A DNA stretch of 9,451 nucleotides from Dehalococcoidia bacterium (GCA_030638665.1 DAOWEF010000037.1:1-9451); one strand, 5' to 3'. Positions 1 through 7,550 are shown, counted from the first letter of the stretch. The notes: generated by a model from the sequence alone, not told the origin. Translations and numbers: made by a program.

Positions 1-133
1 CTTTGGTATCAGGGTCGACTCCGGTTTGCGCCAGGATCCTCTGGCTCACAGAGCGTCCTATGCCGTAGATGGAGCACAATCCAATCTCGATTCGTTTGTT
101 CTTGGGGAGGTCTACCCCTGCTATCCTTGCCAT
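1..133 (-). CDS. rpsM: 30S ribosomal protein S13 (N-terminal part, cut by window edge)
   Basis: These are the first 44 residues of S13, a 30S head protein that contacts the 50S subunit and P-site tRNA. The reading [18 protein letters not shown], then the helix-hairpin region [19 protein letters not shown] and VDPDTK, fits the family N-terminus exactly. The ATG at 133 has AAAGGA seven bases upstream. The gene runs off the left edge, so the rest, and the expected rpsK, rpsD, rpoA and rplQ downstream, cannot be seen. It opens the alpha-operon part of the cluster. Confidence 0.97.
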   Translation of the reverse strand, partial: MARIAGVDLPKNKRIEIGLCSIYGIGRSVSQRILAQTGVDPDTK

Positions 134-193
134 CCTTGAGTCCTTTTCGTTTCGCCCCTACCTACTTAGCTTTACCCCAGCCGAAAAAGGTAA

Positions 194-307
194 CTATCCC
201 TGCCTCTGCTTATGTCTTGGGTTCTCGCAGATTACCCGGACCACGCCCTTTCTCTTCACCACCTTACACTTTTCACATCGCCGCTTAACTGAAGCTCGAA
301 CCTTCAT
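194..307 (-). CDS. rpmJ: 50S ribosomal protein L36 (zinc-binding form)
   Basis: L36 is the smallest 50S protein and sits near the base of the L7/L12 stalk. I found it by translating the gap between infA and rpsM: 37 residues, [20 protein letters not shown] at the start, then [17 protein letters not shown]. The zinc ligands C11, C14, C27 and H32 are all present, so it is the zinc-binding form. The ATG at 307 has AGGTGG six bases upstream, and the stop TAG is at 196-194. Length and sequence match the family completely. A 60-base gap then separates it from rpsM. Confidence 0.97.
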   Translation of the reverse strand: MKVRASVKRRCEKCKVVKRKGVVRVICENPRHKQRQG

Positions 308-334
308 GTTTCGCCACCTACACCGTACATAAAT

Positions 335-553
335 CTATCTAAAACGATAGGTAATCCTGCCCCTGCTTAAGTCATATGGGGAAAGCTCCACCAATACCTT
401 ATCGCCGGGAAGGATCTTGATGTAATGTATTCTCATCTTACCCGATATATGTGCCAGCACCTTGTGCCCATTGGCTAGCTCGACACGGAACATAGTGTTG
501 GGCAAAGGCTCAACAACTTTCCCCTCGACCTCAATAGCTTCCTTCTTGGGCAT
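335..553 (-). CDS. infA: Translation initiation factor IF-1
   Basis: IF-1 binds the 30S A site during initiation and works with IF-2 and IF-3. The 72-residue length is standard. The OB-fold sequence is clear: [38 protein letters not shown], then [20 protein letters not shown] and a terminal ITYRFR. The ATG at 553 follows the map stop by nine bases. The ribosome-binding site is weak (AGGCG only), so translation may depend on coupling to map. The stop is 27 bases before rpmJ. The infA-rpmJ-rpsM order after map is common in Firmicutes, Actinobacteria and Chloroflexota. Confidence 0.98.
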   Translation of the reverse strand: MPKKEAIEVEGKVVEPLPNTMFRVELANGHKVLAHISGKMRIHYIKILPGDKVLVELSPYDLSRGRITYRFR

Positions 554-562
554 ATCTTACGC

Positions 563-1315
563 CTAACCAAGACTGGTGAGTATCTCCGCCTCGCCGTCGT
601 CGATCACAATAGTATTCTCGAAATGTGCGCAGAGGCTACCATCGGCGGTAGCGACGGTCCACCCATTGCCGTCTACTTTTGTACGCCATCCTCCAGCATT
701 CACCATGGGTTCCAGAGCCATGGTCATCCCCCTTTGGAGAAAGGGTCCCTGCCCCGGGGAACCGTAATTTGGTATCTGGGGTTCTTCATGCATCAGGCGG
801 CCGATGCCATGTCCCACATATTCGCGCACAACCGAGAACCCTCGCGTTTCTGCAAATGACTGGATCGCCGCCGAGATATCCCCTAAACAGGCGCCACTTC
901 GCGCACTGGCGATCCCAGCGCTCAGCGCCCCCTCGGTTGCCTCCAGGAGCGCCTTGGCATGGGGGCTGATTCGCCCTACCCCCACAGTGATGGCGGCATC
1001 GCCATGAAAGCTCTCAAAAAGCGCGCCGACATCCAAAGAAACAATATCCCCCTCCTTAAGTACACGCTTCCCTGGGATGCCATGAACCAGTTCCTCGTTA
1101 ACGGAGATGCACAGGCTGGCAGGGAAGCCCCGGTAGCCTTTAAAGGATGAGGTGGCACCATGCCGACTAAGTTCTTGAACCGTTATGGTGTTCAATTCCT
1201 CAGTGATAATACCAGGTTCAATCCTTTTCTTCAACACATCAAGTATGGCAGCCACGATCCTCCCCGCCTTTCGCATGATGTCGATCTCCTGTGACGATTT
1301 AATGATTATTCCCAT
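563..1315 (-). CDS. map: Methionine aminopeptidase, type I
   Basis: This metalloenzyme removes the initiator methionine from new proteins whose second residue is small. The 250-residue product has the pita-bread fold residues in order: H78, metal ligands D95 and D106 (SLDVGA, HGDAA), H169 in GHGIG, H176 in MHEEP, E202 in ALEPM and E233 in HFENT. All are present, so activity is expected. It lacks the N-terminal zinc-finger extension seen in some relatives. I use ATG 1315 (MGIIIKSSQEIDIMRKAGRI) because it matches the family start and lies one base after the adk stop; AGGA is five bases upstream. A longer reading would run 21 codons back into adk without homology. IF-1 follows nine bases after the stop. 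Confidence 0.97.
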   Translation of the reverse strand: MGIIIKSSQEIDIMRKAGRIVAAILDVLKKRIEPGIITEELNTITVQELSRHGATSSFKGYRGFPASLCISVNEELVHGIPGKRVLKEGDIVSLDVGALFESFHGDAAITVGVGRISPHAKALLEATEGALSAGIASARSGACLGDISAAIQSFAETRGFSVVREYVGHGIGRLMHEEPQIPNYGSPGQGPFLQRGMTMALEPMVNAGGWRTKVDGNGWTVATADGSLCAHFENTIVIDDGEAEILTSLG

Positions 1316-1316
1316 T

Positions 1317-1964
1317 TCAATCCTGGGGGAGGGCAGCGACAAGCCTCTCGACGATCTCCCCGATCTCCCCCTGTCCATTGATCTCTACCAGTTTGCCCGC
1401 TTCTTTATAGTGGTCGATGAGCGGTGCCGTCTCCGCAAAGTAGACCTCAATTCGCTTTTTTACCGTCTCCGGTAAGTCATCGGGGCGCTGATAGAGCTCG
1501 CCGCCGCAATGGTCACACCTGCCCGTTACCTCCGGCGGTGAGTATACCGGGTGATAGGGTTTCTGGCAGCTTCGACAGATAAACCGACCGCTCAAGCGCC
1601 TCACCAGCTCCTCCGTGGCAACCTCGATATAAAACACCCGATCAATAGCCTCTCCCCTTTTCCCCAGCGCCATATCCAGGGCCTTGGCTTGTTCCAAGGT
1701 TCTGGGGAAGCCATCGAGGATAAACCCTCTAGCACAATCCGGAGCGGCAACTCGCTCCAGTATCATCCTGATCGTTATCTCGTCAGGAACCAGGAGCCCC
1801 TTTTCCATGTAAGACTTCGCCTGCCTTCCCACCTCATCTCCTCTACTTGCCGCCTCACGAAACAGGTCGCCGGAGGCAACATGAGCAATGCCCAGCCTCT
1901 CAGAAATTATTCCCGCCTGGGTCCCCTTCCCCGAGCCCGGTGCACCCAAAAGCACAGAACGCAT
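1317..1964 (-). CDS. adk: Adenylate kinase, long zinc-type
   Basis: This cytoplasmic enzyme interconverts ATP plus AMP and two ADP. The 215-residue product has the P-loop GAPGSGKGT at 7-15, the AMP-binding SGDLFR (31-36) and DGFPRT (84-89) motifs, the RRLSGR segment (122-127), and a long LID domain. The LID carries four cysteines, C130, C133, C150 and C153, a zinc-binding set typical of many Gram-positive-like bacteria and absent in E. coli. The DD...E.V.KR pattern at 162-171 supplies LID arginine and acidic residues. The ATG at 1964 has AAGGAGGG six to seven bases upstream, directly after the secY stop. Location between secY and map is common in bacteria. No broken motifs are seen. Confidence 0.98.
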   Translation of the reverse strand: MRSVLLGAPGSGKGTQAGIISERLGIAHVASGDLFREAASRGDEVGRQAKSYMEKGLLVPDEITIRMILERVAAPDCARGFILDGFPRTLEQAKALDMALGKRGEAIDRVFYIEVATEELVRRLSGRFICRSCQKPYHPVYSPPEVTGRCDHCGGELYQRPDDLPETVKKRIEVYFAETAPLIDHYKEAGKLVEINGQGEIGEIVERLVAALPQD

Positions 1965-1976
1965 ACAAAACCCTCC

Positions 1977-3323
1977 TTACTTGAGAAAACCTTCATAGCG
2001 GCGCATCATGAGCTGAGCCTCCAGTTGTCTCATGGTATCCAGGGCCACACCGACTACAATTAGCATGCCGATAGATGGCAAAATCAAAACCTGAACGCCG
2101 GTTATATTTTGAATAATAAAGGGAGATATTGCCACAAAGGCTAGAAACAGGGCACCTGCCCAGGTGACCCTGGTGATAACCCGATTAAGGAATTGCTGGG
2201 TAGTCCTGCCCGGGCGAATTCCGGGCACGAAAGCCCCCTGCCGCTGCAGTGTCTCCCCTAGGTTTTGCTGCTGAAAGATTATCATGGCATAGAAGAAGGT
2301 GAAGCCCAGTACCAGGAAAAAGTACATTGCCCAATATAACCCGCTTGTCGAGGAGAAGAGATTCTGAATGGTGTTGGCGAAATTGGCAGCCTCACCCGGT
2401 GGAGCGGCGAAGAAGCTGGCGACCACCCCGGGGAAGATCAGCATCGCCATGGCGAAGATCACTGGAATCATCCCCGCCGAGTTTACTCTAATTGGAATGT
2501 GGGTGCCACCAGATTGCCGATACATCCGCCCTCCACGATACAGGCTCCTGGCATACTGCACCGGAATGCGGCGGTGAGCCTCGGTAAAGATAACGATGGT
2601 GACCAGAATGGCCAGGGCTAAACCGATGAAAATGAATAATCCCAACAGGTCCCCAGCTCCTTGGGCCAGGTAGCCTTGGCCGATCATCTGCGGCAAGCTG
2701 GCAACGATTCCGGCAAATATTATCAGGGAAATGCCATTACCAATGCCATATTCGGTAATCAGCTCCCCCAGCCACACAAGGAACATCGTCCCTGCGGTCA
2801 TTGCCAGCACCATGGTGACGGTAGGGAGGAGCGCATCCCCGGAGAAGCCGATACTATTCGCGGGGAAGATGCCCTGCCCCTGTAGCACTATCAACTGACC
2901 GTAACCCTGGAGGGCTGCCAAGGGCACTGTTAGCCAGTGAGTGTACAGATTAATCCTCGCCCTCCCCGCCTCCCCCTCTCGAGCAATTGCCTGAAGGCGA
3001 GGGATCACCGGCACCAGGAGCTGCATTATAATAACTGCGGTGATATATGGATAGACCCCCATAGCGGCTATGCTCATGTTCCTCATCGCCCCGCCGCTGA
3101 AGAGGTCCATCATTCCCACCAGTGCCCCGACGCTGCTGCCCCCTCCCAGGAACTCGCGCATGGCTTCAACATCCGCACCGGGCATAGGGACGTGGGCAAC
3201 AAAGCGGAAAATTACCAGAAGGCCTAGGGTAAGCAGGAGCTTCTTCCTCAGGTCCGCCTGACCAAAGGCATCGATCATTGCCTGAAGCAGCTTGGGCCTA
3301 GTGTCTCTTCGCTCTTGAGTCAC
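1977..3323 (-). CDS. secY: Protein translocase channel subunit SecY
   Basis: SecY is the ten-helix pore of the Sec translocon, through which unfolded proteins cross or enter the cytoplasmic membrane. The 448-residue product shows a cytoplasmic start, the first membrane segment LLLTLGLLVIFRFVAHVPMPG (29-49), the signature EYGIGNGISLIIFAGI at 191-206, and the cytoplasmic loop TEAHRRIPVQYAR (247-259). It also has the conserved GAFVPGIRPG loop at 363-372, needed for SecA action, and the end LMMRRYEGFLK. I use GTG 3323 as the start, with AGAGGA eight bases upstream; the next ATG (3278, residue 16) has no ribosome-binding site. It overlaps rplO by 26 bases and is followed 12 bases later by adk. Its place after rplO is the classical spc order. 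Confidence 0.97.
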   Translation of the reverse strand: MTQERRDTRPKLLQAMIDAFGQADLRKKLLLTLGLLVIFRFVAHVPMPGADVEAMREFLGGGSSVGALVGMMDLFSGGAMRNMSIAAMGVYPYITAVIIMQLLVPVIPRLQAIAREGEAGRARINLYTHWLTVPLAALQGYGQLIVLQGQGIFPANSIGFSGDALLPTVTMVLAMTAGTMFLVWLGELITEYGIGNGISLIIFAGIVASLPQMIGQGYLAQGAGDLLGLFIFIGLALAILVTIVIFTEAHRRIPVQYARSLYRGGRMYRQSGGTHIPIRVNSAGMIPVIFAMAMLIFPGVVASFFAAPPGEAANFANTIQNLFSSTSGLYWAMYFFLVLGFTFFYAMIIFQQQNLGETLQRQGAFVPGIRPGRTTQQFLNRVITRVTWAGALFLAFVAISPFIIQNITGVQVLILPSIGMLIVVGVALDTMRQLEAQLMMRRYEGFLK

Positions 3324-3768
3324 TACTAATTTCCTCTGCCTTTCCTCCAGCCGCTTCGATCTTTCTCCTTGCCGGTTGGGTGAACTTATTTGCCCTTACG
3401 GTGAGAGGTTTCTGAAGTTCGCCATCGCCGAGAATCTTTATCGGCTGCTTCAGCGACTTGACCAGCCCTTCCGCCACCAACTGCTGGGGCGTTACCTCGC
3501 TCTCCGCTTCAAAGCGATTAAGGCGGGCGACATTGATGGTGGCATATTCTATCCTAAATATATTGGTGAAGCCCCGCTGCTCAGGCAGGCGCTTGGTCAA
3601 CGGGTTCTGCCCTCCCTCAAAGCCGGGGCGCATCTTATACCCCGCACGCGCCTTCTGCCCTTTGGTGCCCTTTCCAGCAGTCCTTCCATGCCCACTACCG
3701 AGGCCTCGTCCGATTCTTTTACTATTATGTTTCGCCCCGGGGGATGGGGCCAGTTCATTCTGCCTCAT
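3298..3768 (-). CDS. rplO: 50S ribosomal protein L15
   Basis: L15 is a late-assembly 50S protein. The 156-residue product opens [20 protein letters not shown], has the glycine- and lysine-rich extended arm GRGLGSGHGRTAGKGTKGQK at 20-39, and the C-terminal L15 signature from IKILGDGELQKPLTV to KIEAAGGKAEEI. A short polar end (SSDSRAKRH) goes beyond the usual stop point and is encoded where the gene overlaps secY. The ATG at 3768 has GGAGGAG just upstream and overlaps the end of rpmD by 14 bases. The stop TAG lies 26 bases inside secY. Confidence 0.97.
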   Translation of the reverse strand: MRQNELAPSPGAKHNSKRIGRGLGSGHGRTAGKGTKGQKARAGYKMRPGFEGGQNPLTKRLPEQRGFTNIFRIEYATINVARLNRFEAESEVTPQQLVAEGLVKSLKQPIKILGDGELQKPLTVRANKFTQPARRKIEAAGGKAEEISSDSRAKRH

Positions 3769-3946
3769 CGCTCTCCTCCACGGCTACCAGATGCCTTACC
3801 TTCATGATCATCCCACGAATCGCTCGCGAATCATCGTGCTCAACAGTCTGGTTCAGGCGATGAAACCCTAAAGCCTGAAGTGTCCGCCGCTGATCCCTAG
3901 GGTGGCCAATGCCGCTTTTTACCCAAGTGACCATTAACTTAGCCAA
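3755..3946 (-). CDS. rpmD: 50S ribosomal protein L30
   Basis: L30 is a small 50S protein of the bacterial type. The 63-residue product reads [14 protein letters not shown], then [19 protein letters not shown] and [20 protein letters not shown], which matches the family from end to end with a few extra acidic residues at the C-terminus. I use TTG 3946 as the start: AGAGG lies six bases upstream and the reading MAKL is the family N-terminus. An internal ATG at residue 5 would cut the first strand. The gene overlaps rpsE by 8 bases and rplO by 14 bases, so the three are closely coupled. Confidence 0.95.
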   Translation of the reverse strand: MAKLMVTWVKSGIGHPRDQRRTLQALGFHRLNQTVEHDDSRAIRGMIMKVRHLVAVEESDEAE

Positions 3947-4445
3947 TTGATACCTCTCCCGTGGGCTTCGACTTTCGCTTCGCTACCTCCTCCTGAGGAT
4001 CCCTTAACTGACTGAGCCCCAGTACGGTGGCTCGCACCACGTTTATCTTGTTGGCGCTCCCCTGGGACTTAGTGAGGATGTCGGTGATCCCGGCAAGCTC
4101 CAGCACCGCGCGCACCCCACCACCAGCGATCAACCCTGTTCCCGGCGCTGCTGGCTTGAGGAGCACCTTCGCCGCCCCATACCTGGCCACTATCTCGTAG
4201 GGAATGGTGCCAGCCTTCATCGGCACACTGATCAGTTGCTTGCGAGCAATGGTGCCTCCTTTTCGGATGGCTTCAGGTATCTCCTTTGCTCTGCCCAATC
4301 CAGCACCCACATGCCCATTACCATCGCCCACTACCACCAGGGCGGTAAAGCTGAACCGCCTCCCTCCCTTCACCACCTTGGCCACGCGCCTTATATTAAC
4401 AAGCTTCTCATTCAGGGGTAATTCGCTGTGATCAATCCCCTCCAT
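3939..4445 (-). CDS. rpsE: 30S ribosomal protein S5
   Basis: S5 lies at the mRNA entry of the 30S subunit beside S3 and S4 and influences decoding accuracy. The 168-residue product carries the N-terminal double-stranded-RNA-binding fold with the S5 signature running from [18 protein letters not shown] (27-44) to AIRKG (59-63), and the C-terminal domain with [18 protein letters not shown] at 103-120 and [11 protein letters not shown] at 130-140. The ATG at 4445 is adjacent to the rplR stop (TAAATG), with GGAG six bases upstream. The last eight bases overlap rpmD. It has standard length and intact motifs. Confidence 0.98.
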   Translation of the reverse strand: MEGIDHSELPLNEKLVNIRRVAKVVKGGRRFSFTALVVVGDGNGHVGAGLGRAKEIPEAIRKGGTIARKQLISVPMKAGTIPYEIVARYGAAKVLLKPAAPGTGLIAGGGVRAVLELAGITDILTKSQGSANKINVVRATVLGLSQLRDPQEEVAKRKSKPTGEVSIG

Positions 4446-4811
4446 TTAAAACTCCAATCCTCCCTCTCTAGCAGCCTCTGCCAGGGCTTTTACTCTACCA
4501 TGATACTTGTATCCACCTCGGTCAAACACCACCTCGGTGATTCCCCGCTCCACAGCCCGCCTAGCTACCATCTCGCCCACAAGCTCTGCTTCTGCCACCT
4601 TCCGCTTCCCATCCGACTCAGACCTTATCCCGGGAGCTAGGGTCGATGCCGAGACAATGGTATGACCCAGCTTATCATCGATCACCTGGGCGTAGATATG
4701 GCTCAGGCTACGGAAAACACATAGGCGAGGCCGCTCCGCGGTGCCCGAAACCTTCCTCCTCACTCGGGCATGTATTCTTTGGCGCGCCGTTTCGGCATCT
4801 TTTCTGCGCAT
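4446..4811 (-). CDS. rplR: 50S ribosomal protein L18
   Basis: L18 binds 5S rRNA and brings it to the 50S central protuberance together with L5. The 121-residue product has the usual basic N-terminal arm ([16 protein letters not shown]), then [20 protein letters not shown], the long helix region with [14 protein letters not shown], and the closing [26 protein letters not shown] segment, which is diagnostic. The start ATG at 4811 overlaps the rplF stop (TAATG), with AGAGG just two bases upstream. Re-initiation after rplF is therefore likely. The stop TAA directly abuts the rpsE ATG. Confidence 0.98.
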   Translation of the reverse strand: MRRKDAETARQRIHARVRRKVSGTAERPRLCVFRSLSHIYAQVIDDKLGHTIVSASTLAPGIRSESDGKRKVAEAELVGEMVARRAVERGITEVVFDRGGYKYHGRVKALAEAAREGGLEF

Positions 4812-5362
4812 TACCTCTGGATACCAACCTTCCCTGATTTTCCTGGCTTGAGCCGAACCCGCTCACCGGCATATCTTATCCCCTTGCCTTTATAGTGATC
4901 TGGAGGCCTTACGGCACGAATCTTCGCCGCCACGTCCCCCACCAGTTGCTTATCAATACCCTGAACACTGATGCGCTGTGCCTCCGCTACAATCACCGAT
5001 ACCCCGGTGGGAGGGATAATCTCCACAGGGTGGGAGTAACCCACCTGAAGCACCACCTTCTCGCCGACGTTTTGGGCACGATAGCCGACACCAACGAGCT
5101 CCAGGTTCTTCTGAAACCCCCTACTCACCCCCTCCACCATGTTGGCTATAAGGCTCCTGGTTAATCCATGAAGCGAGCGATGAATTCGATTATCGCTCGG
5201 TCGAGAGACCGTGAGCGTACCCTCGTTCAAAGAAATAGAGATCGCCTGGTCAAAGGAGCGGAAAAGCTCCCCGTTGGGACCCTTCACCCGCACCTTGTTT
5301 CCTTTTATCTCGACCTCGACCCCTGGAGGCAATGGAATAGGCATCCTTCCGATACGAGACAT
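4811..5362 (-). CDS. rplF: 50S ribosomal protein L6
   Basis: L6 sits near the factor-binding site of the 50S subunit and interacts with the sarcin-ricin loop. The 183-residue product has the two-fold repeated L6 architecture: [17 protein letters not shown] at the start, the linker [20 protein letters not shown] at 60-79, and the signature [11 protein letters not shown] at 154-164, ending with a basic tail. I choose ATG 5362, six bases after GGAGG. An in-frame TTG directly before it (5365) is a less likely start. The TAA stop overlaps the rplR ATG by one base (TAATG), which indicates coupling. Confidence 0.97.
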   Translation of the reverse strand: MSRIGRMPIPLPPGVEVEIKGNKVRVKGPNGELFRSFDQAISISLNEGTLTVSRPSDNRIHRSLHGLTRSLIANMVEGVSRGFQKNLELVGVGYRAQNVGEKVVLQVGYSHPVEIIPPTGVSVIVAEAQRISVQGIDKQLVGDVAAKIRAVRPPDHYKGKGIRYAGERVRLKPGKSGKVGIQR

Positions 5363-5374
5363 CAATGTCCTCCG

Positions 5375-5770
5375 TTACCATATGTAACAAAGCAGCTCGC
5401 CGCCCACCTCCTGGCGCCACGCCTGCTGCCCCATCATCACCCCTTTGGGGGTGGAGAGAATCGCAATGCCAAGACCCCCGCAAACCCTGGGAATCTCCTT
5501 CCGCTTAACATATATCCTGAGCCCGGGCTTGGAGACTCGCTTAAGTCCGGTGAGCACCGGCTCCTTATTCTCTGTATATTTGAGATATACCTTAATTACC
5601 CGCTGCGGCTTGCCCTTCAAGACCTCGTAATCCCTGATAAAACCCTCCTCCCTGAGAATCTTGGCAATAGAGAGCTTCATTCTTGATGAAGGCACGAGCG
5701 TAAAGTCGTGCCTAGCAAGAATGGCATTCCTCATTCTGGTTAGCATATCGGCGATAGGGTCGGTAACCAT
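5375..5770 (-). CDS. rpsH: 30S ribosomal protein S8
   Basis: S8 binds the central domain of 16S rRNA and is essential for 30S assembly; in E. coli it also represses the spc operon by binding its mRNA, which is not evident here. The 131-residue product starts [16 protein letters not shown] and has the C-terminal signature [17 protein letters not shown] at 101-117, ending [10 protein letters not shown]. The ATG at 5770 follows a near-perfect AGGAGGTGA, which overlaps the rpsN stop. The gene ends nine to twelve bases before rplF, whose ribosome-binding site fills the gap. It has standard length and no oddities. Confidence 0.98.
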   Translation of the reverse strand: MVTDPIADMLTRMRNAILARHDFTLVPSSRMKLSIAKILREEGFIRDYEVLKGKPQRVIKVYLKYTENKEPVLTGLKRVSKPGLRIYVKRKEIPRVCGGLGIAILSTPKGVMMGQQAWRQEVGGELLCYIW

Positions 5771-5781
5771 CGCTTCACCTC

Positions 5782-5967
5782 CTACCAGCTAGACTTCCTC
5801 ACCCCGGGGATCTGCCCCTGAAGAGCGAGTTCCCTGAAGCATATGCGGCACAGCCCAAACTGGCGTATATAGGCTCGCGGCCTGCCACAACGGCTACAGC
5901 GATTCCTTTTTTGCACTTTATACTTTGGTGCTCGTTGCGCCTTTACAACCTTCGATACCTTCGCCAT
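5782..5967 (-). CDS. rpsN: 30S ribosomal protein S14, type Z (zinc-binding short form)
   Basis: S14 belongs to the 30S head near the tRNA sites. The 61-residue length and the four cysteines C24, C27, C40 and C43 (CSRC and CRIC) identify the short zinc-binding form, in contrast to the roughly 100-residue form of enteric bacteria. The usual [26 protein letters not shown] core and [11 protein letters not shown] end are present. The start is ATG 5967: an in-frame stop lies eight codons upstream, with no other start between. The nearest good ribosome-binding site, AAGGAGA at 5987-5981, is 13 bases away, which is long. The stop sits in the ribosome-binding region of rpsH. Confidence 0.97.
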   Translation of the reverse strand: MAKVSKVVKAQRAPKYKVQKRNRCSRCGRPRAYIRQFGLCRICFRELALQGQIPGVRKSSW

Positions 5968-6059
5968 TCTTTGACTCTTTTCTCCTTAGCGCCAGTCTCC
6001 AAATAGAACCTTGGCAACTAGATTGACCTCCACTGCAACTATTTATTCCTGTTTTACTC
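5968..6059 (-). other. rplE-rpsN spacer with possible short leader frame
   Basis: This 92-base spacer is the longest non-coding stretch of the window. On the minus strand it contains GGAGGT (6031-6026), eight bases ahead of a TTG (6017). That TTG opens a 24-codon frame which runs through the rpsN start in another frame and ends at TAA 5945-5943, overlapping rpsN by 25 bases. The predicted peptide is basic (it ends KEWRRYRRL) and matches no family I recognise. TAGTTGC occurs twice, at 6042-6036 and 6020-6014. I see no promoter or terminator. Translation of the short frame is speculative. Confidence 0.35.
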
Positions 6060-6596
6060 TCATGAGAACGGCATGCCCATGAGCTCAAGAAGCCTACACC
6101 CCTCCTCATTGGTTCGGGCTGTGGTAACGACCGAAATCTCCAGCCCCCGTACCTTGTCCACCTTATCATACTCGATCTCAGGGAAGATAAGCTGCTCCCT
6201 TAATCCCAGGGTGTAATTGCCCCGGCCATCGAAGGAGCCTCGAGGCATCCCCTGAAAGTCGCGAAGGCGCGGCAGGGTGACGTTCACCAGCTTATCGAAG
6301 AAATCATACATCCGATCTCCCCGCAATGTTACCATCATCCCAATAGGCATCCCCTGACGCAGCTTAAAACCGGCGATCGACCGCTTTGCCCTAGTAATCA
6401 CCGGGTGCTGCCCGGTGATGGCAGCCAGATCCCGCTCCACCGCCTCTAGGACGTGGGCCTGTTGCGTCGCCTCCCCAAGGCCAATATTGACCACCACCTT
6501 CTCCAGGCTAGGCACCTGCATCACACTCTTATAGCCATACTCGCTCATCAAAGTGGGTACCATCTCTTTTTTATACTTTTCCTTCAATCGGGACAT
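6060..6596 (-). CDS. rplE: 50S ribosomal protein L5
   Basis: L5 binds 5S rRNA, helps form the central protuberance and contacts P-site tRNA. The 178-residue product has the family signature [16 protein letters not shown] at about 28-43, then the [19 protein letters not shown] and [18 protein letters not shown] segments, and ends in LELMGMPFS, close to the normal L5 end. I choose ATG 6596, which overlaps the rplX stop as TGATG and has AGGTGA seven bases upstream. An in-frame TTG immediately before it (6599) would add one residue and cannot be excluded. It is followed by a 92-base gap before rpsN, the longest gap in the window. Confidence 0.97.
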   Translation of the reverse strand: MSRLKEKYKKEMVPTLMSEYGYKSVMQVPSLEKVVVNIGLGEATQQAHVLEAVERDLAAITGQHPVITRAKRSIAGFKLRQGMPIGMMVTLRGDRMYDFFDKLVNVTLPRLRDFQGMPRGSFDGRGNYTLGLREQLIFPEIEYDKVDKVRGLEISVVTTARTNEEGCRLLELMGMPFS

Positions 6597-6907
6597 CAAT
6601 CGATCACCTCATGGCAGCGGCGGCACACCCTCACCCTGCTACCATCCTCTAGGATGCGAAAACCGAGGCGTGCCGGATGATCGCACTTGGGACACAGAAG
6701 CATCACATTAGAAATATGTAGCGGGGCCTCTCGCTCAATGATGCCTGCTTGCCTCACTGTGCCCCGCGGCCTCGTATGGCGCTTTACCATATTAACACCC
6801 TCCACCACTACACAGCTCTCCCTCTTAAGGGACTGACGCACCTTCCCCCTCTTTCCTTTATCCCTGCCGGCTATAACGACCACGGTATCATCTCTTCTTA
6901 TCTTCAT
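6596..6907 (-). CDS. rplX: 50S ribosomal protein L24 (zinc-ribbon form)
   Basis: L24 is an assembly-initiating 50S protein that binds the 5' region of 23S rRNA. The 103-residue product has an N-terminal KOW domain ([18 protein letters not shown], 6-23) and the [13 protein letters not shown] segment at 35-47. A C-terminal four-cysteine knuckle is formed by C72, C75, C95 and C98, as in many Gram-positive-like bacteria; a zinc ion is inferred from the CPKC and CRRC pairs. The start is ATG at 6907, with GAGGTG seven bases upstream. Its TGA stop overlaps the rplE ATG by one base (TGATG), so the two genes are probably coupled. Confidence 0.97.
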   Translation of the reverse strand: MKIRRDDTVVVIAGRDKGKRGKVRQSLKRESCVVVEGVNMVKRHTRPRGTVRQAGIIEREAPLHISNVMLLCPKCDHPARLGFRILEDGSRVRVCRRCHEVID

Positions 6908-6908
6908 C

Positions 6909-7277
6909 TTATAGCACCTCAGGAGCCAGGGAGAGGATCTTCATAAAGTTCTTCTGCCTCAACTCATGGGCCACCGGACCGAAGATGCGGGTTCCTTTAG
7001 GATTATTCTTATCGGTGAGGATCACTGCAGCGTTCTCATCGAACCTGATATATGAACCATCGTGGCGCCGATAGGGCTTACTGGTGCGCACGATCACCGC
7101 CCGCACCACCTCACCCCTCTTAACCGCCCCTCCCGGCGTCGCCTCCTTAACCGAGGCCACGATGATGTCACCGACCCGAGCATATCTCTTCCGAGTGCCA
7201 CCGGGAACATTGATGCACATGATGCTCTTGGCACCGGTGTTATCAGCCACCCTCACCCGGGTCATGTGCTGAATCAT
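6909..7277 (-). CDS. rplN: 50S ribosomal protein L14
   Basis: L14 binds 23S rRNA at the subunit interface and forms the B8 bridge region; it is also the docking site of the RsfS silencing factor in many bacteria. The 122-residue length is the family standard. [17 protein letters not shown] opens the protein, and the L14 signature spans about 60-87 ([20 protein letters not shown] and following). The ATG at 7277 overlaps the rpsQ stop by four bases and is preceded by AGGGTGA. The TAA stop is one base from the rplX start. Nothing is missing or unusual. Confidence 0.98.
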   Translation of the reverse strand: MIQHMTRVRVADNTGAKSIMCINVPGGTRKRYARVGDIIVASVKEATPGGAVKRGEVVRAVIVRTSKPYRRHDGSYIRFDENAAVILTDKNNPKGTRIFGPVAHELRQKNFMKILSLAPEVL

Positions 7278-7543
7278 GCTAACTCACCCTTAGACACTAT
7301 CTCCACCACCCGCCAACGTTTCTCCTTCGAAAGGGGGCGCGTTTCCTCGATCCGCACCACATCCCCGATATGACAGGAATTTTGCTCATCGTGAGCCTTG
7401 AATTTTTTGATGCGCCTTACCTGCTTTTTATATAGCGGGTGGGGTCTATAGGATTCCACAGTCACCACCACAGTCTTATCCATCTTGTTGCTGACCACTC
7501 GACCCATCTTGATCTTTCTTTTCTTGTCAGCTTCCGTTACCAC
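7274..7543 (-). CDS. rpsQ: 30S ribosomal protein S17
   Basis: S17 is a primary 16S rRNA-binding OB-fold protein of the 30S body. The product is 89 residues: a basic N-terminal stretch ([12 protein letters not shown]), the [17 protein letters not shown] strand region at 13-29, and the [18 protein letters not shown] signature at 60-77. The start is GTG at 7543, with AGAGGAG about ten bases upstream overlapping the rpmC stop. An internal ATG at residue 13 would give a shorter protein lacking the basic arm; the GTG is preferred because of the ribosome-binding site. The last four bases overlap the rplN start as ATGA, so translation of the two is likely coupled. Confidence 0.95.
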   Translation of the reverse strand: MVTEADKKRKIKMGRVVSNKMDKTVVVTVESYRPHPLYKKQVRRIKKFKAHDEQNSCHIGDVVRIEETRPLSKEKRWRVVEIVSKGELA

Positions 7544-7550
7544 AACACCC

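Noticed and set aside
172..193. Hairpin between rpmJ and rpsM as a terminator
   Set aside because: The stem is only five pairs (TTACC/GGTAA) with a 12-base loop, and no T-run follows it on the transcribed strand.
1316..1378. N-terminal extension of methionine aminopeptidase
   Set aside because: The extra 21 codons overlap adk and have no family similarity; ATG 1315 gives the family start.
1551..2063. 170-codon open frame on the plus strand
   Set aside because: It is antisense to adk and the secY end, both of which are secure, and its translation has no recognisable family features.
5168..5686. 172-codon open frame on the plus strand
   Set aside because: It is antisense to rplF and rpsH and spans their junction; it is a shadow of real coding sequence.
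5968..6059. Internal promoter in the rplE-rpsN spacer
   Set aside because: I could not find a -35/-10 pair with acceptable spacing on the minus strand.
5918..6169. 83-codon minus-strand frame across the rplE-rpsN spacer
   Set aside because: It overlaps both rplE and rpsN in another frame, has no ribosome-binding support that I can see, and has no family features.
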